Assembly (NCBI RefSeq): GCF_003172935.1
Contig: NZ_QGKS01000176.1
Span: 1-56,123 of the forward strand
Direction of reading: 5' to 3'
Source: Micromonospora sicca
GTDB taxonomy: Bacteria > Actinomycetota > Actinomycetes > Mycobacteriales > Micromonosporaceae
Length of the DNA: 56,123 nucleotides
The translations under genes and the position numbers were made by a program. The notes under the pieces were generated by a model, which made no database searches, was not told the origin of the DNA, and saw only the letters and a list, made by a program, of their open reading frames with translations. This document shows, one piece after another, positions 19,077 through 29,844 of the stretch. Positions within the stretch are counted from its first letter, which is position 1. Every line of letters begins with the position of its first letter.

Positions 19077-19934
19077 TCAGCCCTCCTGCTGAGTTTCTGC
19101 CGCGGCGGCGACAGCGCCGGCGTCAACCGGCTCGCCGCTCGGCGTCTCGGCCTGCTGCGCGATGGTGGTCGCGGCAGCCCGGCCGGCCTCGGTGCCACCG
19201 GCGGTCGTGCCGGACGAACCCGACCGGCCACGGCGCGGCCGCTCGGGGCGGTCGCCGCGGTCGCGGCGCGGGCGGGACGGACCGGCCTCGGCCGGAGCCT
19301 CCCGGCCCGGGACGGCGTCGCCCTTGTAGATCCAGACCTTCACGCCGATCCGGCCGAAGGTGGTACGAGCCTCGAAGAAGCCGTACTCGATGTTGGCCCG
19401 CAGCGTGTGCAGCGGAACCCGACCCTCGCGGTAGAACTCGGTCCGGCTCATCTCGGCGCCGCCGAGACGGCCCGAGACCTGCACCCGGATGCCCTTGCAG
19501 ACCGGGTTCTTCATGGCCGACTGCATCGCCTTGCGCATCGCCCGACGGAAGCTGACCCGGCTGGACAGCTGCTCGGCCACGCCCTGCGCGACCAGCTGCG
19601 CGTCCGACTCGGGGTTCTTCACCTCGATGATGTTCAGCTGCACCTGCTTGCCGGTGAGCTTCTCGAGCTCGCCGCGGATCCGATCGGCCTCCGCACCCTT
19701 ACGGCCGATGACGATGCCCGGCCGGGCGGTGTGGATGTCGACGCGGACCCGGTCCCGGGTGCGCTCGATGTCGACCTTGGAGATGCCGGCACGCTCGAGG
19801 CCCTTGGACATCATCCGGCGGATCTTGACATCCTCGCCGATGTAGTCCTTGTAGAGCTTGTCCGCGAACCAGCGGGACTTCCAGTCGGTCGAGATGCCGA
19901 GCCGGAACCCAGTGGGGTGAACCTTCTGACCCAT
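19077..19934 (-). CDS. rpsC: 30S ribosomal protein S3
   Basis: mRNA-entry and helicase-associated protein, 285 residues. The type-2 KH domain contains GxxG as [16 protein letters not shown], and the C-terminal domain has [20 protein letters not shown]. Beyond residue about 215 is an Arg/Pro/Ala-rich extension of some 70 residues, normal in actinobacteria and likely flexible. It shares one base with rplV. Confidence 0.97.
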   Translation of the reverse strand: MGQKVHPTGFRLGISTDWKSRWFADKLYKDYIGEDVKIRRMMSKGLERAGISKVDIERTRDRVRVDIHTARPGIVIGRKGAEADRIRGELEKLTGKQVQLNIIEVKNPESDAQLVAQGVAEQLSSRVSFRRAMRKAMQSAMKNPVCKGIRVQVSGRLGGAEMSRTEFYREGRVPLHTLRANIEYGFFEARTTFGRIGVKVWIYKGDAVPGREAPAEAGPSRPRRDRGDRPERPRRGRSGSSGTTAGGTEAGRAAATTIAQQAETPSGEPVDAGAVAAAAETQQEG

Positions 19935-20392
19935 TACTCGGCACCCTCCGTCTTGCTCTCCGTCTCAGCGGCCTCGGCCTGCTGCGCCGGGGCGGCCTTC
20001 TTCGCCGCGGACTTCTTCGGCGCGGCCGGCGCGACCGCCTCGACCGCCACGGTGATGTGGCAGGTGCGCTTGCGGATCCGGAACGCCCGGCCCTGCGCCC
20101 GCGGCCGGAACCGCTTCATGGTCGGGCCCTCGTCGACGAACGCCTCGCTGACGAGCAGCGCGTCGGGGTCCAGCCGCTCGTTGTTCTCCGCGTTGGCGAT
20201 CGCACTCGCGAGCACCTTGTACACCTGCTCGCTCGCAGCCTGCGGCGCGAACTGCAGCACCGTGAGCGCCTCCTTCGCGGGCAGGCCGCGGACGAGGTTG
20301 ACCACCCGGCGCGCCTTCATCGGCGAGATGCGCACGTGCCGCGCAACCGCCCGCGCGCCCGGAAGCACCGGAGCGTCGCCCTTTCCTGGCAT
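19934..20392 (-). CDS. rplV: 50S ribosomal protein L22
   Basis: Tunnel-wall protein, 152 residues. The core has [17 protein letters not shown] and the beta-hairpin region [18 protein letters not shown], which reaches the macrolide-sensing constriction and looks unmodified. An Ala/Lys tail ([13 protein letters not shown]) extends it beyond the usual 110-115 residues. The ATG is 40 nt after the rpsS stop. Confidence 0.97.
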   Translation of the reverse strand: MPGKGDAPVLPGARAVARHVRISPMKARRVVNLVRGLPAKEALTVLQFAPQAASEQVYKVLASAIANAENNERLDPDALLVSEAFVDEGPTMKRFRPRAQGRAFRIRKRTCHITVAVEAVAPAAPKKSAAKKAAPAQQAEAAETESKTEGAE

Positions 20393-20432
20393 CGCTGTAA
20401 CCCCTTGTTCCTCTATCCGTATGCCCGCGGCG

Positions 20433-20714
20433 TCAGCGCCGACGGCTCTTCCGGTCGTCCTTCTCGTGACCCTTGAACGTGCGGGTCAGCGCGAACTCGC
20501 CGAGCTTGTGCCCGACCATCGCCTCGGTCACGAACACCGGGACGTGCTTGCGTCCGTCGTGCACGGCGATCGTGTGACCCAGCATCTCCGGGATGATCGT
20601 CGAGCGCCGCGACCAGGTCTTGATGACGTTCTTCGAGCCCTTGTCGTTCTGCGTCTCCACCTTCTTGAGCAGGTGGTCGTCGACGAACGGGCCCTTCTTC
20701 AGGCTGCGAGGCAT
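20433..20714 (-). CDS. rpsS: 30S ribosomal protein S19
   Basis: Head protein, 93 residues, starting [19 protein letters not shown], with [19 protein letters not shown] and the C-terminal [19 protein letters not shown]. It pairs with S13 at the intersubunit bridge. It is 12 nt downstream of rplB in the S10 operon. Confidence 0.98.
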   Translation of the reverse strand: MPRSLKKGPFVDDHLLKKVETQNDKGSKNVIKTWSRRSTIIPEMLGHTIAVHDGRKHVPVFVTEAMVGHKLGEFALTRTFKGHEKDDRKSRRR

Positions 20715-20726
20715 GTCTTATCTCCC

Positions 20727-21566
20727 TCAGCCGCGCTTACGCGTGGCGTAGCGGCGGCGGACGATCAGCCGGTCACTCGGCTGGCCCTTACGACGGGTGC
20801 GGCCCTCGGGCTTACCCTGCGGGTTGACCGGGTGGCGACCACCGGAGGTCTTACCCTCACCACCACCGTGCGGGTGGTCGACCGGGTTCATCGCGACACC
20901 ACGGACGGTCGGGCGCTTGCCCTTCCACCGCATCCGGCCGGCCTTGCCCCAGTTGATGTTCGACTGGTCGGCGTTGCCGATCTCGCCGATGCTGGCGCGG
21001 CAGCGCACGTCCACCCGCCGGATCTCACCGGACGGCATGCGGAGGGTCGCGTAGACGCCCTCACGGCCGAGCAGCTGGATGCCGACGCCGGCCGAACGGG
21101 CCAGCTTGGCGCCGCCGCCCGGACGCAGCTCCACGTTGTGGATGGTGGTACCGACCGGGATGTTGCGCAGCGGCAGGTTGTTGCCCGGCTTGATGTCGGC
21201 GCCCGGACCGGACTCGACGGCGTCGCCCTGCTTCAGGTCCTTCGGCGCGATGATGTAGCGCTTCTCGCCGTCGGCGTAGTGCAGCAGCGCGATGCGCGCG
21301 GTGCGGTTCGGGTCGTACTCGATGTGGGCGACCTTCGCCGGCACGCCGTCCTTGTCGACCCGCTTGAAGTCGATCAGGCGGTACTGGCGCTTGTGACCGC
21401 CACCGTGGTGCCGCGTGGTGATCCGGCCGTGGGCGTTGCGTCCGCCCTTCTTCGGCAGCGGAGCCAGCAGCGACTTCTCGGGCGTCGACCGGGTGATCTC
21501 GGCGAAGTCGGCGACGCTCGAGCCACGCCGGCCCGGCGTCGTCGGCTTGTACTTACGGATAGCCAT
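20727..21566 (-). CDS. rplB: 50S ribosomal protein L2
   Basis: Essential 23S-binding protein near the peptidyl-transferase centre, 279 residues. The conserved [19 protein letters not shown] contains the histidine important for activity. The N-terminal [16 protein letters not shown] and [16 protein letters not shown] are canonical. It is 12 nt after rplW. Confidence 0.98.
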   Translation of the reverse strand: MAIRKYKPTTPGRRGSSVADFAEITRSTPEKSLLAPLPKKGGRNAHGRITTRHHGGGHKRQYRLIDFKRVDKDGVPAKVAHIEYDPNRTARIALLHYADGEKRYIIAPKDLKQGDAVESGPGADIKPGNNLPLRNIPVGTTIHNVELRPGGGAKLARSAGVGIQLLGREGVYATLRMPSGEIRRVDVRCRASIGEIGNADQSNINWGKAGRMRWKGKRPTVRGVAMNPVDHPHGGGEGKTSGGRHPVNPQGKPEGRTRRKGQPSDRLIVRRRYATRKRG

Positions 21567-21578
21567 TGTCTACACCCC

Positions 21579-21881
21579 TCAGCTGACCGGGCCGCCGAAG
21601 GCCTCGATACGGTCACCGTCAGCCAGCTTCACGATCGCCCGCTTGGTGGACTTGCGCTGACCGAAGCCGGTCTTGGTGCGCTTGCGCTTGCCCTCGCGGT
21701 TGAGCGTGTTGACCGTCAGGACGCGGACGTTGAAGATCTGCTGGATAGCAATCTTGATCTCGGTCTTGTTGGCGTCCGGGTGCACCAGGAAGGTGTACCA
21801 GTTGCGGTTCAGCTCGCTGTAGCTCTTCTCCGAGACGACCGGCGCGACGATGATGTCGCGCGGATCGGCGATCGTGCTCAC
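21579..21881 (-). CDS. rplW: 50S ribosomal protein L23
   Basis: Tunnel-exit docking protein, 100 residues. [17 protein letters not shown], the extended loop [20 protein letters not shown] and the terminal [15 protein letters not shown] identify it. It overlaps the rplD stop by 4 nt, so the two are coupled. Confidence 0.97.
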   Translation of the reverse strand: MSTIADPRDIIVAPVVSEKSYSELNRNWYTFLVHPDANKTEIKIAIQQIFNVRVLTVNTLNREGKRKRTKTGFGQRKSTKRAIVKLADGDRIEAFGGPVS

Positions 21882-22528
21882 TTGCCACCCTCCTCGGTGG
21901 TCTCGGCGGGAACACCCAGGAACTCGTCCAGGGCGTCCTTGGTGAAGACCACGTCGTCGGCCACCAGCACGTCGTACGTGTTGAGCTGGCCGGCCTCGAT
22001 CAGGTGCACCCGCGGCTCGTTGCGCAGCGACACCCAGTTCAGCTCGTCGGTGCTGCTCAGCACGACCAGGACCCGACGGGCCTCGGTCAGCTTGGTCAGC
22101 GTGGCCAGAGCGGCCTTGGTCGACGGCTTCTCGCCCGAGACGAACGCCTCGACGACGTGCACCTGCCCGGCGCGGGCCCGGTCGGAGAGGGCGCCACGCA
22201 GGGCGGCGGCCTTCATCTTCTTCGGGGTCCGCTGGCTGTAGTCGCGCGGCACCGGGCCGTGGACCACGCCACCGCCGGCGAACTGCGGCGCGCGGATCGA
22301 GCCCTGGCGGGCACGACCGGTGCCCTTCTGCTTGTACGGCTTCTTGCCGCCGCCGGCGACCTCGCCGCGGGTCTTGACCTTGTGCGTGCCCTGCCGGGCC
22401 GCCGCGAGCTGGGCCACCACGACCTGGTGCATCAGCGCGAGGTTGGCCTGGACGTCGAAGATGTCGGCCGGCAGCTCGACGGAGCCGCTCTTGGCGCCCT
22501 CGACGTTGCGGACGTCAACGGTGGTCAC
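21878..22528 (-). CDS. rplD: 50S ribosomal protein L4
   Basis: Assembly protein with a long loop reaching the exit tunnel, 216 residues. The loop [18 protein letters not shown] is present without obvious macrolide-resistance change. In E. coli L4 also represses the S10 operon by acting on its leader. Whether the leader hairpin before rpsJ serves this here is unknown. It overlaps rplC by 4 nt. Confidence 0.97.
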   Translation of the reverse strand: MTTVDVRNVEGAKSGSVELPADIFDVQANLALMHQVVVAQLAAARQGTHKVKTRGEVAGGGKKPYKQKGTGRARQGSIRAPQFAGGGVVHGPVPRDYSQRTPKKMKAAALRGALSDRARAGQVHVVEAFVSGEKPSTKAALATLTKLTEARRVLVVLSSTDELNWVSLRNEPRVHLIEAGQLNTYDVLVADDVVFTKDALDEFLGVPAETTEEGGK

Positions 22529-23190
22529 TTGGCCGCACCGCCCTTCTTCACCTTGGTCTTGGCCGCGGTACGGACCAGGACCAGCGCGCCCTTGGGGCCG
22601 GGGATGGCACCGCGGACGAGCAGGAGGTTGTTCTCGGTGTCGACCGCCTGGACGGTCAGGTTCTGGACGGTGTAGCGCACGCCACCCATCCGGCCCGCCA
22701 TCCGGGTGCCCTTGAAGACGCGACCCGGGGTGGCGCAGGCGCCGATGGAGCCCGGCGAGCGGTGCTTGCGCTCGACACCGTGGCTGGCGCGCAGGCCGTG
22801 GAAGCCATGCCGCTTCATCGGGCCGGCGTAGCCCTTGCCCTTGGTCTTGCCGGTGACGTCGATGGTGACGCCCGCCGGGAACTCCTCGACCGTGACCTCC
22901 TGGCCCAGCGAGTAGTCCGCGGCGTCCGCGGTGCGCAGCTCGACGATGTGCCGGCGCGGCGCCACGTCCGCCTTCGCGTAGTGCCCGCTGATCGGCTTCT
23001 TGACCTTGCGCGGGTCGATCGTGCCGTACGCCAGCTGGACCGCGGAGTAACCGTCCTTCTCGGCGCTACGAACCTGGCTGATGACGCACGGGCCAGCCTG
23101 AACCACGGTCACGGGGACAACTCGGTTGTTGTCCCAGACCTGGGTCATGCCGAGCTTTGCGCCCAGGATCCCCTTGACTTGCCTGTCCAT
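22525..23190 (-). CDS. rplC: 50S ribosomal protein L3
   Basis: Early assembly protein, 221 residues. [14 protein letters not shown] opens the protein. The extension reaching the peptidyl-transferase centre carries [19 protein letters not shown], with the glutamine/alanine region of other species intact in form. It ends with a Lys-rich tail. It lies 11 nt after rpsJ in the S10 operon. Confidence 0.97.
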   Translation of the reverse strand: MDRQVKGILGAKLGMTQVWDNNRVVPVTVVQAGPCVISQVRSAEKDGYSAVQLAYGTIDPRKVKKPISGHYAKADVAPRRHIVELRTADAADYSLGQEVTVEEFPAGVTIDVTGKTKGKGYAGPMKRHGFHGLRASHGVERKHRSPGSIGACATPGRVFKGTRMAGRMGGVRYTVQNLTVQAVDTENNLLLVRGAIPGPKGALVLVRTAAKTKVKKGGAAK

Positions 23191-23201
23191 TTGTCCGGTC
23201 C

Positions 23202-23510
23202 CTACAGCTTGATCTCGATGTCGACGCCAGCCGGCAGGTCGAGGCGCATGAGCGAGTCGACCGTCTTCGGGGTCGGGTCGATGATGTCGATCAGACGCTT
23301 GTGCGTGCGCATCTCGAAGTGCTCGCGCGAGTCCTTGTACTTGTGCGGCGAGCGGATGACGCAGAAACGGTTGATCTCCGTGGGCAGCGGCACCGGGCCA
23401 GCGACCTGCGCCCCGGTACGCGTCACCGTCTCGACGATCTTCCGAGCCGAGGAGTCGACGACCTCGTGGTCATAGGCCTTGAGCCGGATGCGGATCTTCT
23501 GTCCCGCCAT
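23202..23510 (-). CDS. rpsJ: 30S ribosomal protein S10
   Basis: 102-residue head protein, also the NusE component of antitermination complexes, forming a pair with Nus[21 protein letters not shown] and [20 protein letters not shown] are diagnostic, ending [12 protein letters not shown]. It is the first gene of the S10 operon. The 353-nt leader/intergenic region before it holds a hairpin, the 20-nt motif shared with the rpsL leader, and the tuf terminator. Confidence 0.98.
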
Positions 23511-23553
23511 GGTGGCTTCTGTTCCTTCTCTCGATGCCGCTGTGTTGCGGGCA

Positions 23554-23573
23554 CCTGTACCGGCTGGTACAGG
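23554..23573 (-). promoter_or_regulatory. Hairpin in the rpsJ leader
   Basis: A perfect 8-bp stem, cctgtacc (23554-23561) with ggtacagg (23566-23573), with loop ggct lies 44 nt upstream of the rpsJ ATG. Its position is compatible with leader regulation (for example by L4), but this is inference only. Confidence 0.4.
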
Positions 23574-23588
23574 CCCACTTCGCCGACC

Positions 23589-23608
23589 CCCGCGGTCGGG
23601 CGTGTCGC
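23589..23608 (-). repeat. 20-nt element shared with the rpsL leader (copy 1)
   Basis: The plus-strand string cccgcggtcgggcgtgtcgc occurs here and again at 28410-28429. Both copies lie on the same strand relative to transcription, 79 and 114 nt upstream of rpsJ and rpsL. In this copy the transcript can form CCGACC/GGTCGG around a GCGGG loop. Confidence 0.8.
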
Positions 23609-23708
23609 GCCCTCGGACCAGGCTCCGCCCCGGGACTCCGGAGCGATTCTCTGACCACGCGGTGGGTCAAGGCGCCGATCGCGAACCCGCGACCTGGACG
23701 CCGTGCGA

Positions 23709-23741
23709 GGGTGGTTGACCGCCTGGGGCGATCAACCACCC
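23709..23741 (-). terminator. Terminator after tuf
   Basis: A perfect 10-bp stem, gggtggttga (23709-23718) with tcaaccaccc (23732-23741), extends after one mismatch by four more pairs to a three-base loop. It lies 122 nt past the tuf stop. Confidence 0.7.
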
Positions 23742-23863
23742 TACGCGCGACTGTTCGTCTCCCGGAGGTCCAGCTTCCACCGGACGCGGGCGACTAACCG
23801 TCGTTACGCAACCTGACTAGTATGCCGCACGACCGGCGGCGACGCTAATCGGGGTTACCCAGC

Positions 23864-25057
23864 TCACTTGATGATGTTGGTGACGCGACCCGCGCCGACC
23901 GTACGGCCACCCTCCCGGATCGCGAACTTGAGGTTTTCCTCCATCGCGATGGGCTGGATCAGCTTCACGGTCATCGTGGTGTTGTCGCCCGGCATGACCA
24001 TCTCGGTGCCCTCGGGCAGCGTGACGACGCCGGTGACGTCCGTGGTCCGGAAGTAGAACTGCGGACGGTAGTTCTGGAAGAACGGGGTGTGCCGGCCGCC
24101 CTCCTCCTTGGAGAGGATGTAGACCGTCGCCTCGAACTCGGTGTGCGGGGTGCTGGTGCCGGGCTTGACGACCACCATGCCGCGCTCGACGTCCTCGCGC
24201 TTGATGCCACGCAGCAGCAGACCGACGTTCTCGCCCGCGCGGGCCTCGTCGAGCAGCTTGCGGAACATCTCGATGCCGGTGCAGACCGTCTTCTGCGACT
24301 TCTCGCGGATGCCGACGATCTCCACCTCCTCGTTCGGCTTGAGGATGCCACGCTCCGCGCGACCGGTGACGACCGTGCCACGACCGGTGATCGTGAAGAC
24401 GTCCTCGATCGGCATGAGGAACGGCTTCTCGGTCTCCCGCTCGGGCTGCGGAATCGCAGTGTCAACCGCGTTCATCAGCTCCATGAGCCGCTCGGTCCAC
24501 TCCGGCTCGCCCTCGAGCGCCTTCAGCGCCGAGACGCGCACAACCGGCAGGTCGTCGCCCGGGTACTCCTGCGCCGACAGCAGCTCGCGGACCTCGAGCT
24601 CGACGAGCTCCAGGAGCTCCTCGTCGTCGACCATGTCGCTCTTGTTCAGCGCCACGACGATGTAGGGCACGCCGACCTGGCGGGCCAGCAGCACGTGCTC
24701 GCGGGTCTGCGGCATCGGGCCGTCGGTCGCCGCCACCACTAGGATCGCGCCGTCCATCTGCGCGGCACCGGTGATCATGTTCTTGATGTAGTCAGCGTGA
24801 CCGGGGCAGTCGACGTGTGCGTAGTGCCGCGCCTCGGTCTGGTACTCGACGTGTGCGATCGAGATCGTGATACCGCGGGCCTTCTCCTCCGGCGCCTTGT
24901 CGATCTCGTCGAAAGGCGTGTAGGGGTTGACATCCGGATACCTGTCGTGCAGGACCTTGGTGATGGCCGCCGTCAGCGTCGTCTTACCGTGGTCGATGTG
25001 ACCAATGGTGCCGATGTTGACGTGCGGCTTAGTCCGCTCGAACTTCGCCTTCGCCAC
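23864..25057 (-). CDS. tuf: Elongation factor Tu
   Basis: GTPase delivering aminoacyl-tRNA to the ribosome, 397 residues. G-motifs are [17 protein letters not shown] and NKSDMVD. Domains II and III are complete, ending [14 protein letters not shown]. The start is GTG ([12 protein letters not shown]), with AGGAGG 6 nt upstream. It follows fusA by 220 nt. That gap carries a compact ccggcc/ggccgg hairpin around 25134-25151, so tuf probably has its own promoter as well as read-through. Confidence 0.98.
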   Translation of the reverse strand: MAKAKFERTKPHVNIGTIGHIDHGKTTLTAAITKVLHDRYPDVNPYTPFDEIDKAPEEKARGITISIAHVEYQTEARHYAHVDCPGHADYIKNMITGAAQMDGAILVVAATDGPMPQTREHVLLARQVGVPYIVVALNKSDMVDDEELLELVELEVRELLSAQEYPGDDLPVVRVSALKALEGEPEWTERLMELMNAVDTAIPQPERETEKPFLMPIEDVFTITGRGTVVTGRAERGILKPNEEVEIVGIREKSQKTVCTGIEMFRKLLDEARAGENVGLLLRGIKREDVERGMVVVKPGTSTPHTEFEATVYILSKEEGGRHTPFFQNYRPQFYFRTTDVTGVVTLPEGTEMVMPGDNTTMTVKLIQPIAMEENLKFAIREGGRTVGAGRVTNIIK

Positions 25058-25277
25058 TGGTGTCCTCCTGTGGACTTCTTGGTTCGTTCGCCCCGGCGCG
25101 CCGGTCGGCGCTTAGGACTCTGTCGACAGCCTTTCCGGCCTGACGGCCGGAGAGCTTTTGTGGGTTCTGCGGCGATGAAGCCTACAGGCCCGGTCTCACA
25201 CAACCCGACGAGGTGGTCACGGGCGGGAACCCCTCCCGCGACCAGCCCCGGATCATCGGATCGAACTCAGGTGAGCG

Positions 25278-27374
25278 TCACTCACCCGTCGCCTTGGCGA
25301 TGATCTCCTTCGCGACGCTCTGCGGAACCTCGGCGTAGGAGTCGAACTGCATGCTGTAGCTAGCCCGGCCCTGGGTCTTCGACCGCAGGTCGCCGACGTA
25401 GCCGAACATCTCCGACAACGGCACCAGAGCCTTCACGATGCGGGCGCCACTGCGCTCCTCCATCGCCTGGATGATGCCGCGGCGGGAGTTGAGGTCGCCG
25501 ATGACGTCACCCATGTTCTCCTCAGGAGTGGTGACCTCAACGGCCATCATCGGCTCGAGCAACGCCGGGTCGGCCTTGCGGGCCGCGTCCTTCATCACCA
25601 TCGAGCCGGCGATCTTGAATGCCATTTCCGACGAGTCGACCTCGTGGTACTGGCCGTCCAGCAGGGTCAGCTTGACACCCACCAGCGGGAAGCCGGCGAG
25701 GATGCCGTACTGCATGGCGTCCTGGGCGCCCGCGTCCACCGAAGGGATGAACTCCCGGGGGATGCGGCCACCGGTGACGGCGTTCGCGAACTCGTAGGTC
25801 GGCGAGTCGTTGTCCAGCGGCAGCGGCTCGATGCTCACGATCACGCGGGCGTACTGGCCGGAACCACCGGTCTGCTTCTTGTGGGTGTACTCGACCTTGT
25901 CCACCTTGCGGCGGATGGTCTCGCGGTACGCCACCTGCGGCTTACCGATGTTCGCCTCGACGTTGAACTCGCGGCGCATCCGGTCGACCAGGATGTCCAG
26001 GTGCAGCTCGCCCATGCCGGAGATGACGGTCTGACCCGTCTCCTCGTCCAGCTTGACGCGGAAGGTCGGGTCCTCCTCGGCCAGCCGCTGGATGGCGGTG
26101 CTGAGCTTCTCCTGGTCGGCCTTGGTCTTCGGCTCGATGGCGACCTCGATGACCGGCTCCGGGAAGGTCATCGACTCCAGGATGACCGGGTTCGCCGGAT
26201 CGGACAGGGTGTCACCGGTGGTGGTCTGCTTGAGACCCTGCACCGCGATGATGTCGCCAGCCTGGGCCGAGCCGCGCTCTTCCCGCTTGTTGGCGTGCAT
26301 CTGGTAGATCTTGCCGATCCGCTCCTTGCGGTCCTTGGTGGAGTTGACCACCTGGGTACCGGTCTCGACCACACCCGAGTAGACCCGGACGTAGGTGAGC
26401 TTGCCGAGGTGCTTGTCGGTCTGGATCTTGAAGGCCAGGCCGGAGAACGGCTCGGACTTCGACGGCTTCCGCTGCAGCGGGGTCTCGCCGTCGGTCGCGG
26501 TGCCCTCGATGGCCGGGACGTCCAGCGGCGACGGCAGGAAGTCGACCACGGCGTCGAGCATGGGCTGCACGCCCTTGTTCTTGAACGCCGAGCCGCAGAG
26601 CACCGGGTTGGCCTTGCTGGCGATGGTGGCCCGCCGGATGGCGGCCTTGATCTCCGCGACGGAGATCTCCTCGCCCTCCAGGTACTTCTCCATCACCGAG
26701 TCGTCGACGTCGGCCAGGGTCTCCATCAGCTTCTCGCGCCACTCCGCCGCGGAGTCGGCCAGCTCGGCCGGGATCTCCTCGATGGCGTAGTCCTCACCCT
26801 TCTGGGTCTCCCCACGCCAGGTGAGGGCGCGCATGTTGATCAGGTCGACGACGCCGATGTGGTCACCCTCGAGCCCGATCGGGATCTGGAGCACCAGCGG
26901 GGTGGCGTTGAGCCGGTCGATCATCATCTGGACGCAGCGGAAGAAGTCGGCACCGGTCCGGTCGAGCTTGTTGACGAAGCACATCCGCGGGACGTGGTAC
27001 TTGTCGGCCTGACGCCAGACGTTCTCCGTCTGCGGCTCCACGCCGGCGACACCGTCGTAGACCGCGACCGCACCGTCCAGCACCCGCAGCGACCGCTCGA
27101 CCTCGACCGTGAAGTCGACGTGACCGGGCGTGTCGATGATCTGGATCGTGTGGCCCTTCCACTCACACTTGGTAGCAGCGGAGGTGATGGTGATACCACG
27201 CTCCTGCTCCTGCTCCATCCAGTCCATGACGGCAGCGCCCTCGTGGACCTCACCGATCTTGTACGTGATACCGGTGTAGAACAGGATCCGCTCGGTGGTC
27301 GTGGTCTTACCGGCATCGATGTGCGCCATGATGCCGATGTTGCGTACGTTGGCGAGCGCGTCTGCGGCGGCCAC
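25278..27374 (-). CDS. fusA: Elongation factor G
   Basis: Translocase GTPase, 698 residues and five domains. G-motifs are [21 protein letters not shown] and NKLDRTGA. Domain IV has the [15 protein letters not shown] tip region, and domain V ends with [14 protein letters not shown]. The start codon is GTG (27374). It lies 75 nt after rpsG, a gap filled by a 12-bp hairpin. This is the canonical EF-G of the str operon rather than a tetracycline-protection paralogue. Confidence 0.98.
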   Translation of the reverse strand: MAAADALANVRNIGIMAHIDAGKTTTTERILFYTGITYKIGEVHEGAAVMDWMEQEQERGITITSAATKCEWKGHTIQIIDTPGHVDFTVEVERSLRVLDGAVAVYDGVAGVEPQTENVWRQADKYHVPRMCFVNKLDRTGADFFRCVQMMIDRLNATPLVLQIPIGLEGDHIGVVDLINMRALTWRGETQKGEDYAIEEIPAELADSAAEWREKLMETLADVDDSVMEKYLEGEEISVAEIKAAIRRATIASKANPVLCGSAFKNKGVQPMLDAVVDFLPSPLDVPAIEGTATDGETPLQRKPSKSEPFSGLAFKIQTDKHLGKLTYVRVYSGVVETGTQVVNSTKDRKERIGKIYQMHANKREERGSAQAGDIIAVQGLKQTTTGDTLSDPANPVILESMTFPEPVIEVAIEPKTKADQEKLSTAIQRLAEEDPTFRVKLDEETGQTVISGMGELHLDILVDRMRREFNVEANIGKPQVAYRETIRRKVDKVEYTHKKQTGGSGQYARVIVSIEPLPLDNDSPTYEFANAVTGGRIPREFIPSVDAGAQDAMQYGILAGFPLVGVKLTLLDGQYHEVDSSEMAFKIAGSMVMKDAARKADPALLEPMMAVEVTTPEENMGDVIGDLNSRRGIIQAMEERSGARIVKALVPLSEMFGYVGDLRSKTQGRASYSMQFDSYAEVPQSVAKEIIAKATGE

Positions 27375-27414
27375 TTCAATCCCTACTTATCGTCGTCTCG
27401 ACACAACTGGTGGC

Positions 27415-27443
27415 GGTTCCGGCGCCGCGTGGGCACCGGAACC
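27415..27443 (-). terminator. Hairpin between rpsG and fusA
   Basis: The arms ggttccggcgcc (27415-27426) and ggcaccggaacc (27432-27443) form 12 pairs, one a G-U in the transcript, with a five-base loop. It begins 7 nt after the rpsG stop and may modulate the S7/EF-G ratio. Confidence 0.55.
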
Positions 27444-27449
27444 AAGGTG

Positions 27450-27920
27450 TTACCAGCGGTAGTGCGCGAAGGCCTTGTTGGACTCGGCCATCTTGTGCGT
27501 GTCCTCGCGCCGCTTGACGGCGGCACCGAGGCCGTTGCTCGCGTCCAGCAGCTCGTTCATCAGCCGCTCGACCATGGTCTTCTCGCGACGCGCCTTGGAG
27601 TACGTCACCAGCCAGCGCAGCCCGAGGGTGGTCGCCCGGGACGGGCGGACCTCGACCGGAACCTGGTAGGTGGCGCCACCGACACGGCGGCTGCGCACCT
27701 CGAGGGTCGGCTTGACGTTGTCCATCGCCCGCTTCAGGGTGACGACCGGGTCGGTGCCGCTCTTCTCGCGGCAGCCCTCCAGGGCGGCGTACACGATGCG
27801 CTCGGCGAGCTGACGCTTGCCGCGCATCAGGATCTTGTTGACCAGCTGGGTGACCAGCGGCGAGTTGTACACCGGGTCAGCGACCAGCGGCTTCCGCGGA
27901 GCGGGTCCCTTACGCGGCAT
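27450..27920 (-). CDS. rpsG: 30S ribosomal protein S7
   Basis: Head-nucleating 16S binder, 156 residues, from [18 protein letters not shown]. The longer frame from 27980 reads through the rpsL end and was rejected. [19 protein letters not shown] and the terminal [13 protein letters not shown] are diagnostic. One base separates it from rpsL, so translation is coupled. Confidence 0.97.
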   Translation of the reverse strand: MPRKGPAPRKPLVADPVYNSPLVTQLVNKILMRGKRQLAERIVYAALEGCREKSGTDPVVTLKRAMDNVKPTLEVRSRRVGGATYQVPVEVRPSRATTLGLRWLVTYSKARREKTMVERLMNELLDASNGLGAAVKRREDTHKMAESNKAFAHYRW

Positions 27921-27921
27921 G

Positions 27922-28296
27922 TCAGCTCTTCTCCTTCTTCGCGCCGTAACGGCTGCGCGCCTGCTTGCGGTTGCGGACACCCTGGGTGTCCAGCGAACCG
28001 CGGACGATCTTGTAACGCACGCCGGGGAGGTCCTTCACCCGGCCGCCGCGGACGAGCACGATCGAGTGCTCCTGCAGGTTGTGACCCACGCCCGGGATGT
28101 AGGCGGTCACCTCGATCTGGCTGCTGAGCTTGACACGAGCGACCTTGCGGAGCGCCGAGTTCGGCTTCTTGGGGGTGGTGGTGTACACGCGGGTGCACAC
28201 ACCGCGCCGCTGAGGACTGCCCTTCAGCGCCGGGGTCTTGGTCTTGGTCGTCTTGGCCTGGCGGCCCTTTCGGACCAACTGCTGGATCGTGGGCAC
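27922..28296 (-). CDS. rpsL: 30S ribosomal protein S12
   Basis: Decoding-centre protein, 124 residues, starting with GTG ([13 protein letters not shown]). The accuracy loop [16 protein letters not shown] has Lys43, and [13 protein letters not shown] has Lys88 and Asp89, the wild-type state at the streptomycin-resistance positions. An upstream frame from 28410 is leader. It is the first gene of the str operon, with a readable promoter 302-330 nt upstream. Confidence 0.98.
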   Translation of the reverse strand: MPTIQQLVRKGRQAKTTKTKTPALKGSPQRRGVCTRVYTTTPKKPNSALRKVARVKLSSQIEVTAYIPGVGHNLQEHSIVLVRGGRVKDLPGVRYKIVRGSLDTQGVRNRKQARSRYGAKKEKS

Positions 28297-28409
28297 CGGG
28301 TTTCTCCGCTCCCTTCGGCCGCTGTCGCGGCCGCACCGTCTGCTCGTAGCCGGCCTGATGGACGGCTCTCTTACATTCCAACCAGGGCCACCTGACGGAG
28401 GCCCCAGCA

Positions 28410-28429
28410 CCCGCGGTCGGGCGTGTCGC
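28410..28429 (-). repeat. 20-nt element shared with the rpsJ leader (copy 2)
   Basis: Identical to 23589-23608 over 20 nt. It lies inside the probable rpsL leader, about 165-180 nt downstream of the predicted transcription start. Confidence 0.8.
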
Positions 28430-28597
28430 CCGGATCACGGTTCCGATCGCGGCGCTCGCGCGTCGTACCGGGTGTGTCACCGGCACACAGATCACCGAGC
28501 GCCGGATCTTTGGCTTTGATCGTGCTCCGCGCGATCACCGGTGGACCGGTTCCAGCGCACGCACGCATTGCCCGGGCTGGCCCGGGCACAAGGGGAA

Positions 28598-28626
28598 AGA
28601 GTACCTACCACAGCCGCGCAGGTCAA
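28598..28626 (-). promoter_or_regulatory. Sigma-70-type promoter of rpsL (str operon)
   Basis: On the minus strand a TTGACC (28626-28621) and a TACTCT (28603-28598) are separated by exactly 17 nt. Both fit the actinobacterial housekeeping consensus, giving a start near 28590. Confidence 0.7.
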
Positions 28627-28828
28627 AACGGAGCGGTCCGGAAGAACTGCGTCGTAGCCCGCCGGCCGAACCCGTCATGCCCGCCCACCCGCAATGGGCA
28701 CCTACGGTGACAAGTGTACCGGCTTCCCCGCGGGACGGCCCGGCGGCCCCGGTTCCGCCCGGGGGCCGGACCGCCGGGCCCGCCCGCCCGATGAGGTCAT
28801 CGACGCGCCGGACCGAAGGTGAATCCGG

Positions 28829-29737
28829 TCACACCAGCTGGACCACCAGCGCCAGGCCGAGCCCGAGCAGGCTGAGCAGCAACCCCACCCCGCCACAGCT
28901 CAGGCCGGCCACGGCAAGCCCGTTGCCGGTGAAGCGGACCGCGGGCGGCGGCGCCGGCCGCCGGATCTGCCGCCGCGCCAACAGACCGGCGACGATCGCC
29001 GCCGTCCCGGCCAGGCCACCGAGCACGGTGAACGCCCCGGCGGCCCAGGCGCCGCCGTAGTCGGGGCCGGCAACCCCGAAGCAGAGCACCAGGAACGAGA
29101 CCAGGATGGCGGCGATCCCGGTCACCAGCGACCCCACGGCCAGCCCCGAGGTCACCGGCGGCACGTCCAGGTGGACCACGCCGAAGGGCGTGCCGGGGAC
29201 CGGATCGACCCGCTTCGGTGGGCGGGCCGGCTCGCGCGGGGGCGGCGGCACCGGCCCGGGCCGGGGACCCACCGCCGGCGGCATCGGACCCCAGCCGGCA
29301 CCCGGAGCCGTCCAGCCGCCGGGGGCCGACGGGTTGCCGGAGTACGCCCCGTGGGGCGCCCATCCGCCGGCGGCGGACGGCGATCCGGGGTACGTGCCGA
29401 GGCCGGTGGGTGGGGCGTATCCGACGTAATGCGGCGGAGCGCCGGGGGGAGGCGGTGGCCCGGCCGGCACGGCACCCGACGGCCCGACCGGCGGATACGG
29501 GCCCGCCGGCGCGGACGGCGGGGCGACCGGCGGCGGCGCGTACCCCACGGTGGCGACCTCCGGCGGCACGCTCGGCCCCTCGTCGAGCCCGGCCCCCGGC
29601 GCGGCCCACGGGCTGGTGGGCTCCCCGCCCGGCGTCGACCCGGCGGCATCCGGCCCGGCGGCGTCCGACCCGGCGGCGTCCGACCCGGCGACGGACCGGG
29701 TGGGGTCGCCTGCCGGCGATGGGGCCGGTTCCGTCAC
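28829..29737 (-). CDS. Proline-rich DUF4190-like membrane protein
   Basis: About 302 residues from the GTG at 29737, which has AGGAGG 5 nt upstream. The first 190 residues are Pro/Gly/Ala/Tyr-rich, low complexity and presumably disordered and cytoplasmic. They include a short run of repeated [13 protein letters not shown] units. The C-terminal 110 residues hold three hydrophobic helices ([57 protein letters not shown]), the pattern of DUF4190. The function is unknown. Together with the next gene it fills the rpoC-rpsL interval. Confidence 0.75.
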   Translation of the reverse strand: MTEPAPSPAGDPTRSVAGSDAAGSDAAGPDAAGSTPGGEPTSPWAAPGAGLDEGPSVPPEVATVGYAPPPVAPPSAPAGPYPPVGPSGAVPAGPPPPPGAPPHYVGYAPPTGLGTYPGSPSAAGGWAPHGAYSGNPSAPGGWTAPGAGWGPMPPAVGPRPGPVPPPPREPARPPKRVDPVPGTPFGVVHLDVPPVTSGLAVGSLVTGIAAILVSFLVLCFGVAGPDYGGAWAAGAFTVLGGLAGTAAIVAGLLARRQIRRPAPPPAVRFTGNGLAVAGLSCGGVGLLLSLLGLGLALVVQLV

Positions 29738-29844
29738 GGGGTCCTCCTGTGGAAGTGGCTCACCCGCCGCGCGGCGGACACGGGTCAGGCTACCGCCGGT
29801 CCTGCGGGCGGGTCCGGGCACGGACGGCTCCTCCGCCCGGGCGG

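Larger units (their letters stand above)
23511..23863. other. tuf-rpsJ intergenic region, leader of the S10 operon
   Basis: 353 nt without a gene. In transcription order it holds the tuf terminator (23709-23741), a TTGACC at 23665-23670 that could be a -35 element without a convincing -10, the shared 20-nt motif (23589-23608), a short hairpin (23554-23573) and the rpsJ ribosome-binding region. Small open frames here are not supported. Confidence 0.6.
28297..28828. other. Leader and upstream region of the str operon
   Basis: 532 nt without a supported gene, between rpsL and the DUF4190 gene. It holds the promoter at 28598-28626, a leader of roughly 295 nt containing the 20-nt element at 28410-28429, and GC-rich sequence above 28630 that is probably the downstream end of the DUF4190 transcript's neighbour region. 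Several short open frames here have no family resemblance. Confidence 0.55.

Noticed and set aside
18699..22241. 1180-codon plus-strand open frame
   Set aside because: Antisense to rplP through rplD; composition of a shadow frame.
25134..25151. ccggcc/ggccgg hairpin in the fusA-tuf gap as a full terminator
   Set aside because: The stem is only about 7 perfect pairs in the RNA and lies within the probable tuf leader; noted in the tuf entry but not annotated.
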